From Melioribacteraceae bacterium (GTDB taxonomy: Bacteria; Bacteroidota; Ignavibacteria; Ignavibacteriales; Melioribacteraceae): a stretch of DNA of 64,000 nt. The stretch is taken from positions 1 to 64,000 of the forward strand of contig JAOADJ010000026.1 in the NCBI GenBank assembly GCA_026417375.1. Direction: 5' to 3'. Positions within the stretch are counted from its first letter, which is position 1, and each line of letters begins with the position of its first letter. The notes under the pieces were generated by a model, which saw only the letters and a program-made list of their open reading frames with translations, did no database searches and was not told the origin of the DNA. The translations under genes were made by a program, and so were the position numbers. Positions 26,583 through 35,369 of the stretch are shown in pieces.

Positions 26583-27035
26583 TTATACTCTTTTATTAAC
26601 AATTCCTTTTTTACTTTTTTGTGCAACTATCATCATTGTTTCTTTTATTAAACTACGCGAAAATTCTATTACATCTTTAAGTTGAGAATTTACTGCTTTT
26701 ATTCTTTCTGCTTTATCTTTCAATGTTTTTCTTAATTGTTGTATTTCTTTTAAATCTTTTTCAAAAAGTTTTGGCAAATTATTTATTAACTCTGCAAGTG
26801 AATAATTTTTATTCGATAAATTATTTTCTTTAATAATATCAGCTATTAATTTCATTCTGGTTGCTTCTTCTTTTTCTACTAAGCGTAAATATTTTTGTTC
26901 TTCACTTAAAGCAGTTTCAAACAAGTTGAAATCATTATTAATAATAGCAAGCTTTTGTTGTTCAAGTGAGTTTAAAAGATTATTAAGATTCAAATCCTGG
27001 TTTTTTAACGATTGTATTAATTCTTTTACTTTCAT
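26583..27035 (-). CDS. flgN: FlgN-type export chaperone
   Basis: 150 residues, all helical, with the FlgN pattern: an N-terminal helix (ELIQSLKNQDLNLNNLLNSLEQQKLAIINNDFNLFETALSEEQKY), a central linker and a C-terminal helix (NSQLKDVIEFSRSLI) that in the family binds the FlgK/FlgL C-termini. Position between flgJ (ATGA overlap) and flgK (2 bp) supports the call. Confidence 0.85.
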   Translation of the reverse strand: MKVKELIQSLKNQDLNLNNLLNSLEQQKLAIINNDFNLFETALSEEQKYLRLVEKEEATRMKLIADIIKENNLSNKNYSLAELINNLPKLFEKDLKEIQQLRKTLKDKAERIKAVNSQLKDVIEFSRSLIKETMMIVAQKSKKGIVNKRV

Positions 27036-27850
27036 GATTCATTCTCGCTAAAATGTTCTAAATAACTAAGAACTTTGTTTATGTAAGATTTAGTTTCTGC
27101 AAAAGGAGGAACTCCTTTATATTTTTCCACATTTTGTGGACCAGCATTATAAGCAGCAAGAGCAAGCTTCAAATCTCCACTGTATTGTCGAAGCATTTGG
27201 GCTAAATATTTAGTGCCGCCAAAAATATTTTCTTTGGGATTAAATACATTTTTTACACCCATATCAGCCGCTGTTGAATCAATCAATTGCATTAATCCTT
27301 TTGCTTTAGCACTTGAAACTGCTTTATGATTTCCAGCTGATTCAGCAAGAATTACTGACTTGATTATTGCCTTATCAACTCCAAATGTTTTACTTGCTTC
27401 TTCAATATGTTTTTCGAATTTATCTATTCTTTCGAGTGATGAATTACTAGGTTTAACTTTAGTTGCATCAGCCGGAACAACAACGTTATTTGCTTTAATT
27501 GGATTTATTTTAGATGACAACTTAAATTTTAATTCATCTGGCATATTTTCGCCGGTTATTTTTCGATATAAAATTTCTGCTATACCTAAACTTTTAGTAG
27601 CAGACATTTTTTGAGCAATTTCCTGTTCAAAAATTGTGTCGAACATATCATTGCCATATCCTTCTTCATCGCCAAACAAACCACCCGTTGTTTTATTCAT
27701 GCTTTTTAACATCATAGCTGTTAAAACACTTTCAAATTGTTTTGATGCTTTTGCAATTTTTTCTTTTTGATTTTCATCATAACGCGATTTTATTTCAATC
27801 GGTTTTATAAAGTGTTTATCGTTACTAGCTTTTAATGTTACTTCTTCCAT
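27032..27850 (-). CDS. flgJ: FlgJ with rod-binding and lytic transglycosylase (SLT) domains
   Basis: 272 residues. Residues about 30-95 are the rod-binding domain (ASKQFESVLTAMMLKSMNKTTGG, YGNDMFDTIFEQEIAQKM). Residues about 150-265 are an SLT-type lytic transglycosylase: ILAESAGN with catalytic E170, GLMQLIDSTA and ALAAYNAGPQNVEKY. In enterobacteria the second domain is a β-N-acetylglucosaminidase instead. The protein opens the peptidoglycan for the rod. It lies 12 bp after flgI. Confidence 0.94.
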   Translation of the reverse strand: MEEVTLKASNDKHFIKPIEIKSRYDENQKEKIAKASKQFESVLTAMMLKSMNKTTGGLFGDEEGYGNDMFDTIFEQEIAQKMSATKSLGIAEILYRKITGENMPDELKFKLSSKINPIKANNVVVPADATKVKPSNSSLERIDKFEKHIEEASKTFGVDKAIIKSVILAESAGNHKAVSSAKAKGLMQLIDSTAADMGVKNVFNPKENIFGGTKYLAQMLRQYSGDLKLALAAYNAGPQNVEKYKGVPPFAETKSYINKVLSYLEHFSENES

Positions 27851-27862
27851 ATTAATTCACTT

Positions 27863-28951
27863 TTACATTATTATTAATTCAGCCATTAAAGCACCAGCTT
27901 CTTTCAAAGCCTGGAATATTGAAATAATATCTCTTGGTGATACTTTTAATGAATTTAATGCAGCAGCAACTTCCTGAACATTGCTTGCACCCTGAATTGC
28001 AATTGTTTTTGTTGAATCTTGTTGAGCATAAGGAATTTGATTGTTCATTGCAACAGTATTTCCTCTTGAAAATGCATTTGGCTGAGAGATAATAGGATAA
28101 TTTCTGATTGTAATATTTAAACTTCCATGAGTAATTGTAACCGGAAGTATTTTAACATTTTGCCCTGAAACTACAGTGCCTGTTCTTTCATTTAAGACAA
28201 CTTTAGCAACGTCATCAACTGTAACTGTAAGATTTTCAACTTCGCTTAAAAAAGAGATTATGTTATTCTGGCGATCTTGTGGAACATTAATTTTTACAGA
28301 TGCAGCATCTTCTGCAATTGCAACTTCATTTCCAAATTTTGTATTTAATGCCGTAGCAATATTTTGTGCTGTTGTAAAATCGGGTTCTTTTAAAAATACA
28401 TTTACTTCTGTTGGATCAGGAATATTGTTTTGCATTGAAATTTTTAAAGTTCCGCCACGAGGCACACGACCAGCAAGAGTATGATTTTTAGCTATACGAC
28501 TTCCACTAAATGTATTAATATCATATCCACCAACTGATATTGCACCTTGAGCAAAACCATAAACTTCACCATTTAATCCGGAAAGTGGAGTCATTAATAA
28601 AGTTCCGCCTTGAAGACTTGTTGCATCACCCATTGAAGAAACAACTACATCAAATTCAGCTCCAGCTTTTAGATTTCCATTAAGAGTTGCAGTAACAATA
28701 ACTGCAGCAACATTTTTGGTTTTTAAATCTGTTTGAGGAACTGTAATTCCGAATCTTTGAAGCATACTTGTAACAGATTGAATTGTAAATGCAGAGCGGT
28801 AACTATCTCCAGTTCCAGCTAAACCAACAACTAATCCATAACCAATAATTTGTTCTGAATTTTTTCCACCTATATATGCAATGTCTTTAATTCGTTGAGC
28901 ATTAATAAGACTTAAAGAAAGTAAAAATATTAAAATAACTTTAGCTTTCAT
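27863..28951 (-). CDS. flgI: FlgI, flagellar P-ring protein
   Basis: 362 residues from MKAKVILIFLLSLSLINAQ, a cleavable signal peptide; I prefer this ATG to one 21 bp upstream because GAGG precedes it and it starts 8 nt after the flgH stop. RIKDIAYIGGKNSEQIIGYGLVVGLAGTGDS is the diagnostic N-terminus. It forms the periplasmic bushing in the peptidoglycan layer and implies a diderm envelope. Confidence 0.96.
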   Translation of the reverse strand: MKAKVILIFLLSLSLINAQRIKDIAYIGGKNSEQIIGYGLVVGLAGTGDSYRSAFTIQSVTSMLQRFGITVPQTDLKTKNVAAVIVTATLNGNLKAGAEFDVVVSSMGDATSLQGGTLLMTPLSGLNGEVYGFAQGAISVGGYDINTFSGSRIAKNHTLAGRVPRGGTLKISMQNNIPDPTEVNVFLKEPDFTTAQNIATALNTKFGNEVAIAEDAASVKINVPQDRQNNIISFLSEVENLTVTVDDVAKVVLNERTGTVVSGQNVKILPVTITHGSLNITIRNYPIISQPNAFSRGNTVAMNNQIPYAQQDSTKTIAIQGASNVQEVAAALNSLKVSPRDIISIFQALKEAGALMAELIIM

Positions 28952-28959
28952 TTTAGACC

Positions 28960-29529
28960 TCAGAACAACCAATGAAATAATTTAGTTAACCAGCCGGGTT
29001 TTTGAGCATTATCAATTAAACCACTTCCTTCAAAAGTTATTTCTGCATCCGAAATATTATATGAATAAACTGAATTGTCGGGTAAAATATCAATAGGGCG
29101 GACAACACCTTTAATATTTACAATTTGATCTTCACCATTAATTGAAATTTTTTTACTACCACGAATAACTAAATTTCCATTTGCCAGAACAGTATCAACA
29201 ACTGCGCTTATTTTAGTTCTGATCATTCCATTTGTTCTTGTTGAACCACTACCTTTGAAATCATTTGAAGTACCAAGACCTGCTTCAGATTTTGGTATTG
29301 TAGTTTTATTAACAGTTCCACTTGCTGAAAAGCCAATATCACTTGTTCTTCCACTTGAAGTTTCAGAGCTGTTTGATGCTTGTGTAGATTCAACTACAAT
29401 AATTGTAACTGCATCACCGGGCATAGTTGCTTTGTTATCTGAGAAAAGTGAATATTGAGAATTTTTTCTCATGCTCTGCCCGAATAATAATGCGTTTAAT
29501 AAAACCACGATTAATAAAACTTTTTTCAT
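28960..29529 (-). CDS. flgH: FlgH, flagellar L-ring protein without lipobox
   Basis: 189 residues. A signal peptide (MKKVLLIVVLLNALLFGQS) is followed by SLFSDNKATMPGDAVTIIVVE, the FlgH core motif, and NLVIRGSKKISINGEDQ. It forms the outer-membrane ring. Enterobacterial FlgH is a lipoprotein with a Cys after the signal; this one has no cysteine at all, so it cannot be lipidated in that way. It directly follows flgA. Confidence 0.92.
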   Translation of the reverse strand: MKKVLLIVVLLNALLFGQSMRKNSQYSLFSDNKATMPGDAVTIIVVESTQASNSSETSSGRTSDIGFSASGTVNKTTIPKSEAGLGTSNDFKGSGSTRTNGMIRTKISAVVDTVLANGNLVIRGSKKISINGEDQIVNIKGVVRPIDILPDNSVYSYNISDAEITFEGSGLIDNAQKPGWLTKLFHWLF

Positions 29530-30174
29530 TTAGTTCACCACTACTAAGTTTTGTTTGTCTATTACTTTAGCTTTGAAAATTTTATTCAAAGCCTGAACAG
29601 AAATTACATCACCTAAATATCCTTCTTCTCTTGTTGTTGCTTCAACTGTTACATTTACAACAGAATTGCCAGCGTGTAGAATAACTTTATCTCCTTTATT
29701 TACAAGTGGAATTTTTTTAAGATGTTCATACATTAAAACTAATCCTTCTTTCAAATTAATTTTTGTTTTGTATTCACCTAAATTTTCTTCAGTTGAAAAT
29801 ATTTTTCCGTTAAATTGAGTTATGTCCACAAGTTTTTTTTCAAGAAAATCTTTGTTTAATAATTGTTCAGAATTAATTGTTCTTTTTGTTACAAAACATT
29901 TTTTGTAAAGTTTTAATTTTATTGTTAACACAGATGATTTAACTTCATTTTTTGATATTAATATTTTAACCGGAACGTAACCGAAGTTATTCAAGATTTT
30001 AAATTCTTTAGTTTCATCAATTGTTATTTTAACAGTATTAACTGGATTTTTAACAATTTCAAATTCGTAACTATCATAGTTATTAAGTTTTGAATCCAAA
30101 TATTTTTTTAGTTCTGTTTCAAAATTTGATGTATTGACTAAAACAAATAACAATATGTTAATTAAGCTTAACAT
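29530..30174 (-). CDS. flgA: FlgA, P-ring assembly chaperone
   Basis: 214 residues with a hydrophobic start (MLSLINILLFVLVNTS), a variable N-terminal half and a C-terminal SAF-type domain: FLEKKLVDITQFNGKIF, INLKEGLVLMYEHLKKIPLVNKGDKV and GYLGDVISVQALNK. FlgA helps the P ring form in the periplasm. It is placed between flgG and flgH, 2 bp after flgG and directly abutting flgH. Confidence 0.9.
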   Translation of the reverse strand: MLSLINILLFVLVNTSNFETELKKYLDSKLNNYDSYEFEIVKNPVNTVKITIDETKEFKILNNFGYVPVKILISKNEVKSSVLTIKLKLYKKCFVTKRTINSEQLLNKDFLEKKLVDITQFNGKIFSTEENLGEYKTKINLKEGLVLMYEHLKKIPLVNKGDKVILHAGNSVVNVTVEATTREEGYLGDVISVQALNKIFKAKVIDKQNLVVVN

Positions 30175-30176
30175 TC

Positions 30177-30977
30177 TTATCCACGTTTTAAGTTATTAGC
30201 CATTGTCATCATTTCTTCAACTGTTTTTACAGTTTTTGAATTTATTTCATATGCTCGTTGTGCAGCAATCATAGCAATCATTTCTTCAACAATATCAACA
30301 TTCGAAGCTTCGAGATAGCCTTGATTAATTGTACCGAAACCTTGATCACCAGGTGTTCCAATAATTGGCTGACCACTTGCCGGGGTTTCAATATAAAGAT
30401 TATCACCGATTGCCATTAATCCAGCGTTATTCATAAATCTTGCTAATTCAATTGTGCCAAGCACCGTATTACCACCACCGACAAGATTTGCAACAACACT
30501 TCCATCTTTACCTATTTGCAAACTTTCAATGTCTTGTGGTAAAATAAATCCGGGTTCAAGTTGAAAACCTGTAGATGTTACAATTTTACCATCAGCATTT
30601 AGTTTGAAAGAGCCATCACGCGTATAAGCAAATGTTCCATCAGTTTTTTTAACCTGGAAGAAACCATCTCCGTGAATTGCAAGATCAAGTTGATTATTTG
30701 TTTGTGTTATATCGCCTTGAATAAAAATTTTAGAAGCAGCAGCGGGTTTAACACCATTACCAATTTGAATTTTAGAAGTTGTTGTTTGTTCAACACCCGG
30801 AGTTTCGGAAGTTAATGGATTAATATTTACTTCCTGATACATTAAATCCTGAAAGTCAGCTTTATTCTTTTTAAATCCGGTTGTATTAATATTTGCAATA
30901 TTGTTAGATACAACTTCTATATTAAGTTGTTGAGCATACATTCCAGAAGCGGCTGTTCTTAAAGCTCTTGTTGACAT
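30177..30977 (-). CDS. flgG: FlgG, distal rod protein
   Basis: 266 residues, standard length (about 260). MSTRALRTAASGMYAQQLNIEVVSNNIANINTTGFKK and the C-terminal SNVDIVEEMIAMIAAQRAYEINSKTVKTVEEMM are diagnostic. It builds the distal rod that crosses the periplasm. AAGGAG lies 6-7 nt before the ATG. It follows flgF by 18 bp. Confidence 0.97.
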   Translation of the reverse strand: MSTRALRTAASGMYAQQLNIEVVSNNIANINTTGFKKNKADFQDLMYQEVNINPLTSETPGVEQTTTSKIQIGNGVKPAAASKIFIQGDITQTNNQLDLAIHGDGFFQVKKTDGTFAYTRDGSFKLNADGKIVTSTGFQLEPGFILPQDIESLQIGKDGSVVANLVGGGNTVLGTIELARFMNNAGLMAIGDNLYIETPASGQPIIGTPGDQGFGTINQGYLEASNVDIVEEMIAMIAAQRAYEINSKTVKTVEEMMTMANNLKRG

Positions 30978-30995
30978 TTTTAACTCCTTATACTT

Positions 30996-31706
30996 TTAAA
31001 CTTTTCCCATCTCATTTGCTTGACCTAAAGAAGTATCGAGTGCTGCAATTACTTTTTGAGCGGTTTCATATTCTTTATTTAATTGAATCATTGCTTCCAT
31101 TTCAAGAATTGGATTTGTATTGGCTGATTCCAAAAATCCTTGAGAAATTGAATAAGTATCATCGGGTGCATCTTTAAAACCATTTTCATCGGGTAAAAAA
31201 TTTGAAGAGCCACTGCGTACTAATTCATTTTCATTTTCAACCTGAACAATTCTCAAAGAGTCAATTGGTTTATCCCCTACTTTTATTTCTCCTGAACGGG
31301 AGACAACTATTTTAGGATCTTTTGATAACAAAGTTTCCGAAATTGATATTTCGCCATTTTTGCCAAGTACTTTTTTATTATCATAGTTTACCAAAAAACC
31401 TTCTTCGTCAAGTTTAAATCTTCCATCGCGAGTAAGTTCAACATTTCCATCTTCACCTTTTATTAAAAAGAATCCTTTTCCTGATATTGCAAGATCTAAT
31501 TGATTTGAAGTTTGTAAAATTTCTCCTTGTTGCTGACTTGTAATTTTTCTAACAAATACATCTCCATATTCATTAATAATTTCGGAAAAAGGAATTTCTC
31601 TTTTAAATCCGGTAGTATTCAAGTTTGCTAAATTGTTTGCAATTACATCAATATTTTTAATACGATGATCTAAACTTCTTCCAGCTGTATAAATTCCTTT
31701 TATCAT
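30996..31706 (-). CDS. flgF: FlgF, proximal rod protein
   Basis: 236 residues with MIKGIYTAGRSLDHRIKNIDVIANNLANLNTTGFKRE and the C-terminal ANTNPILEMEAMIQLNKEYETAQKVIAAL. It is a paralogue of FlgG with a shorter middle. It overlaps the upstream membrane protein by 4 bp (ATGA). Confidence 0.93.
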   Translation of the reverse strand: MIKGIYTAGRSLDHRIKNIDVIANNLANLNTTGFKREIPFSEIINEYGDVFVRKITSQQQGEILQTSNQLDLAISGKGFFLIKGEDGNVELTRDGRFKLDEEGFLVNYDNKKVLGKNGEISISETLLSKDPKIVVSRSGEIKVGDKPIDSLRIVQVENENELVRSGSSNFLPDENGFKDAPDDTYSISQGFLESANTNPILEMEAMIQLNKEYETAQKVIAALDTSLGQANEMGKV

Positions 31707-32305
31707 AAGGACCTCTGAACTTTATTAACTTCTAATAATTTTAATCTTGCTGCAAGTAATAATTCACCTTTGGAAATGTTTAATTGTTTAGCATTCAATG
31801 CTATTTCTTTTTCGTTTTGTTGCAATGCTATTGGATTGTCTTTCAGCTTAATTCTGATTTGTCTTTTCTTGTTATTTACAACAGAACCACTGATTTTTTC
31901 TTCTCTTAACAAAGCTATTTTATTTTTATAGTTTCTTATTGATTTTCTTTTAAGTTGAATGAAACTTCTTCTTATAATGATTGATAAAATTATAACTAAA
32001 GACAAAACCATGAATAATTTATATTGAATAGGAAGATTTGAATAAAAGTTTGATACAAAACTTACATTTGCATTATTGGTTCTACTTTCAGATAAAATTT
32101 TTTCATTTAATAATTTCTCATCTTTAATTTGAGCATTAACAGATTCATCATATATAAATGATTTCTTTTTCTTTGCTTCTTCAATTTGATTTTGCACAAT
32201 TGCTTTTATATCAATTGAATCATTTGATGCGTAGTTTAATGAATCTACATTTTGTGAATATAAATTTGTTATAGAGATTAATATTATAAACAAAATGTTT
32301 TTCAT
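31703..32305 (-). CDS. Unrecognised membrane protein in the rod-gene operon
   Basis: 200 residues, not recognised. Signal-like start (MKNILFIILISITNLYS), a polar stretch of about 75 residues, one transmembrane helix (YKLFMVLSLVIILSIIIRRSF, about 95-115) and a basic cytoplasmic tail that ends in a helix rich in Ala/Leu (NAKQLNISKGELLLAARLKLLE). It overlaps both neighbours by 4 bp, so it is tightly coupled to flgF and the degenerate kinase. A role at the basal body or envelope is inferred from position only. Confidence 0.65.
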   Translation of the reverse strand: MKNILFIILISITNLYSQNVDSLNYASNDSIDIKAIVQNQIEEAKKKKSFIYDESVNAQIKDEKLLNEKILSESRTNNANVSFVSNFYSNLPIQYKLFMVLSLVIILSIIIRRSFIQLKRKSIRNYKNKIALLREEKISGSVVNNKKRQIRIKLKDNPIALQQNEKEIALNAKQLNISKGELLLAARLKLLEVNKVQRSL

Positions 32306-33600
32306 AATGCTAATTTCCTTTTTAATGGAAATATTAAATGTATTATAGTTCCTTTTAGCGGTAATGATGAGAATTCAGCAACTCCTTCATTTTTCTTCAT
32401 CAAATCATTAATTAAGTTAATTGTAACATTAGTTTTACCATCGTTTTCAATTGTTTCGGTAGTAAATACTGAAAGAACAACTTTATCTTTAATCAGTTTT
32501 GTTTGAATTATAAAACCACCGCCACTTTTTGAAACAGATTTAAGGAGTGAGAAGATACTTGTTAACATTTGTTTAATTTCATTTGAATCTGCAAGTATTG
32601 GAGGAAGATTTTCTTCTAAATCTAATTCACAATCGAGTCCAAGATTTTGAAGGGTCATGTTAATTATGTTTCTGAACTCTTTAACAATTTTATTTATATA
32701 GCATGGTTGAATACCATTTGTTTTGGGTTTATTTAAACTTGCAAATTTTGTTAAACGATTCGTAAGCTCGTTTACTTTTCCAACTTGTTTTTTAATTTTT
32801 TCTGTAATTTCTTTATCAACATTTTGATAATCATTTTCGATTAATTCTGATAAAGAAAGAATTACCTGTAATGGTTCGCCTATTTCTTCTAAAATTCCTT
32901 CAGCCAAATTTCCAATTGCATAGGTATCAAAATCATTTTGAATTTTTGATTGATAAACTTGTAATTCCTGATATAGTTTATTTATAGAATTTTTTTGTCT
33001 TAAGGAAATAATAATCGGAACAACAATACCAAGAACAATTTGAATTGCTTTATTTTCTAATGAATCATCTTTGATTTTACCTAAAGTTGAATAAACAGAA
33101 AGTACACCAAAATTTGAACGTGCATCAAAAACTGGAAATATTATTTGATTTATTTTACTTCCATTAATTGTGTATGAATTTAAATCGGGAATAATAGTAG
33201 CTTTTTTAGTTTCAAATATCCAATCAAGTATTCCATCTTTATAAGCTTTGTTAACAGAGTTGATATGAATAGGACTTGCTTCTTTGTTAATTGGAATTAA
33301 ATGCCTGAACCCATCATTAAATAAAAATAATTCTACTTCTTTAGAGTTAATTATTCTTTTAACAAAGTCTTTTGTAATTGAATGAATTTCGGATAAATTT
33401 TTTGCATTCTGAACTTTTCTTTGAAACGAATCAATATTTTGAACAAAGAAACTGTATTTCTCTAAAATTTGATTATTAGTTCTGTGGTCATCAAAACTAA
33501 TTAATTTTAAATCACCTTTAGCTTCAGAGTTCTTACTAAAATATTGAAGCGTTTTGTGAAACGATTCAAATCTTTGTGTATTTTCTTTTATTAGTCTCAT
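32302..33600 (-). CDS. GAF-type histidine-kinase homologue with degenerate catalytic motifs
   Basis: 432 residues. Residues about 65-195 look like a GAF domain. Residues 230-290 follow the HisKA pattern, but the H-box reads NLAEGILEEIGEPLQ: the phospho-accepting His is E238. The ATPase region (about 335-428) lacks a convincing N box (MLTSIFSLLKSVSKSGG) and G1 box; only KGTIIHLIFPL at the end remains typical. It is probably a catalytically dead sensor. It sits between two HDOD genes and the rod genes, each overlapping by 4 bp. Confidence 0.75.
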   Translation of the reverse strand: MRLIKENTQRFESFHKTLQYFSKNSEAKGDLKLISFDDHRTNNQILEKYSFFVQNIDSFQRKVQNAKNLSEIHSITKDFVKRIINSKEVELFLFNDGFRHLIPINKEASPIHINSVNKAYKDGILDWIFETKKATIIPDLNSYTINGSKINQIIFPVFDARSNFGVLSVYSTLGKIKDDSLENKAIQIVLGIVVPIIISLRQKNSINKLYQELQVYQSKIQNDFDTYAIGNLAEGILEEIGEPLQVILSLSELIENDYQNVDKEITEKIKKQVGKVNELTNRLTKFASLNKPKTNGIQPCYINKIVKEFRNIINMTLQNLGLDCELDLEENLPPILADSNEIKQMLTSIFSLLKSVSKSGGGFIIQTKLIKDKVVLSVFTTETIENDGKTNVTINLINDLMKKNEGVAEFSSLPLKGTIIHLIFPLKRKLAL

Positions 33601-34478
33601 ACTAAATACTTTAATGATTCCATTTGTTGTTTTAAAGGTTCACGATAATTTTCAATGAATTGTGAAAGCTCAGTTAAATCCTTTACATGAAGAATTGATA
33701 AAATATTATTATTTAATGCGGTTTTGTCATCAAGTTTTAATTCACCCATTTTCAACATATCAGTCATATAATCAGCAAGGTGAACTACCGACGTTAATGT
33801 TGGAACCATTTGTGCTTTTTCAGGTTGATGGTGATATTTAACAATTTCAGTAATTGTTTCTGGAATGTTCCATGTTTTTAACAAAATTTCACCAACATCT
33901 CCATGAGTCAAACCAAGGACCTGAAGTTCAGCTTCTCCATAAGGTGTTCCGGATTTAACTAAATCATGAATTGCAACAAAATCTGAATGCATAAATCTAT
34001 GAACCACAGAAATTCCAAGATCGTGCAATAAACCTGCAATAAATGCTTCACTATGTTTTTCAAGTCCAATATCCATAGCAAGTTTTTTTGCAATTGTTGC
34101 TGTTAAATAAGAATGCATCCAGAAAGTTTTTTGATCAAGATATTGATCACTTTTGTTTTTCATAGATTCCATCAATGAAAGTGCTGAAACAATATTTCTA
34201 ATTTCATCATAACCTAAAATCATTATAGCAAATTCTATAGATGAAACTCTTTTAGTTAATCCATAAAAAGGAGAATTAGCAATTGTCAATATTTTCAAAA
34301 CAACACTTTGATCTTTTGAAATTGCTTTTGCTAATGAGTGTGGACTAGTGTTAATGTCATTTAACAATTGAAGAACTTCTTGTAATATTCTTGGAATAGG
34401 AGCAAGAGTGTTTACTTTTTTAAGTATTAACTCTGTTCTTTCCTTTTTTTGATTTAAATCGGTTATTATTGCTGTCAT
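33597..34478 (-). CDS. HDOD-domain protein, copy 2
   Basis: 293 residues, mostly one HDOD domain (PRILQEVLQLLNDINTSPHSLAKAISKDQSVVLKILTIANSPFYGL, FIAGLLHDLGISVV, YHHQPEKA). HDOD domains resemble HD phosphohydrolases but often lack activity and act in signal transduction. It is a tandem paralogue of the next gene upstream, with the same layout throughout. It follows that gene by 6 bp and overlaps the degenerate kinase by 4 bp. Confidence 0.88.
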   Translation of the reverse strand: MTAIITDLNQKKERTELILKKVNTLAPIPRILQEVLQLLNDINTSPHSLAKAISKDQSVVLKILTIANSPFYGLTKRVSSIEFAIMILGYDEIRNIVSALSLMESMKNKSDQYLDQKTFWMHSYLTATIAKKLAMDIGLEKHSEAFIAGLLHDLGISVVHRFMHSDFVAIHDLVKSGTPYGEAELQVLGLTHGDVGEILLKTWNIPETITEIVKYHHQPEKAQMVPTLTSVVHLADYMTDMLKMGELKLDDKTALNNNILSILHVKDLTELSQFIENYREPLKQQMESLKYLV

Positions 34479-34484
34479 AACAAC

Positions 34485-35369
34485 TCACATTATTTTGTTT
34501 TCAATTAATGATTCTAAATTATTTTTGAAAAGGGGTTCATAAGACTGTATAAAACCTTCAAGGTAATCCATACTTCCGAAGCCAAGAATGTCAATTACAT
34601 TTTCATCAAATTCATAATTATTGTCCCACTCAAAAGCACCTATTTGTAATTTTTGAGTCATATAATCTGCAAGGTGAATTAATGATGAAAGAACTTTACC
34701 ATTTTCAGCTAAAGAAGGTTTGTGATGATACAAAACAGCTTCAATAATGTATGGAGGAAAATTCCACTTTTCCAACAAAAACTCTGCAATATCCTGATGT
34801 GTAAATTCTAAAACCTGTTCTTCTGCAAATATGTGTTTTACTTGTTGTTCATTTGCAATGGAATAAATTTTATTAAAATCATTATTCATATATCTGTTTA
34901 GAACAGCTAAACCTAAATCGTGTAAAAGTCCGGCAGTGAAAACTTCTCCTGATTTTGGATAACGCAAATCATCAGCAATTCTTTTAGCTGCGGTTGCTGT
35001 AATTAATGAATGTAACCAATAATTTGTATGATTCCAGGTTGATGTATTTCTGTTCTTAAAAGCATCAACTAAAGAAAGTGCAACTAATATATTTTTAATA
35101 TGTTCAAAGCCAATTATTACAACTGCAAATTCAATGGTAGAAACTCTTCTTGGTAAACCATAAAGAGGTGAATTTGCAACTGCAAGAATTTTAGCAACAA
35201 TTGCCTGATCTTTTGAAATTACTTTACAAAGATCATTTGCACTTGTTCTTTCGTTATCTAAAAGAGCAGAAACTTCTGTAATAATTTGTGGAACTGATGG
35301 TAGTGTTCCGATTGATGAGAGTTGTTTTTTAATTCTCTCTTTTGCTTCCTGATTTTTTATTTCAAGCAT
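34485..35369 (-). CDS. HDOD-domain protein, copy 1
   Basis: 294 residues with PSVPQIITEVSALLDNERTSANDLCKVISKDQAIVAKILAVANSPLYGLPRRVSTIEFAV, FTAGLLHDLGLAVLNRYM and YHHKPSLAENG. The HD-like pair (HDLG) is kept. Its start overlaps the fliA stop by 8 bp. Placement next to σ28 is seen in several flagellar operons; the function there is not established, and a link to second-messenger or motility control is inference. Confidence 0.88.
   Translation of the reverse strand: MLEIKNQEAKERIKKQLSSIGTLPSVPQIITEVSALLDNERTSANDLCKVISKDQAIVAKILAVANSPLYGLPRRVSTIEFAVVIIGFEHIKNILVALSLVDAFKNRNTSTWNHTNYWLHSLITATAAKRIADDLRYPKSGEVFTAGLLHDLGLAVLNRYMNNDFNKIYSIANEQQVKHIFAEEQVLEFTHQDIAEFLLEKWNFPPYIIEAVLYHHKPSLAENGKVLSSLIHLADYMTQKLQIGAFEWDNNYEFDENVIDILGFGSMDYLEGFIQSYEPLFKNNLESLIENKIM

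Noticed and set aside
30190-30205. ATTAGCCATTG near the flgG stop, similar to half of the shared palindrome
   Set aside because: Only one half-site, coding sequence, and no -24/-12 element before the next gene.
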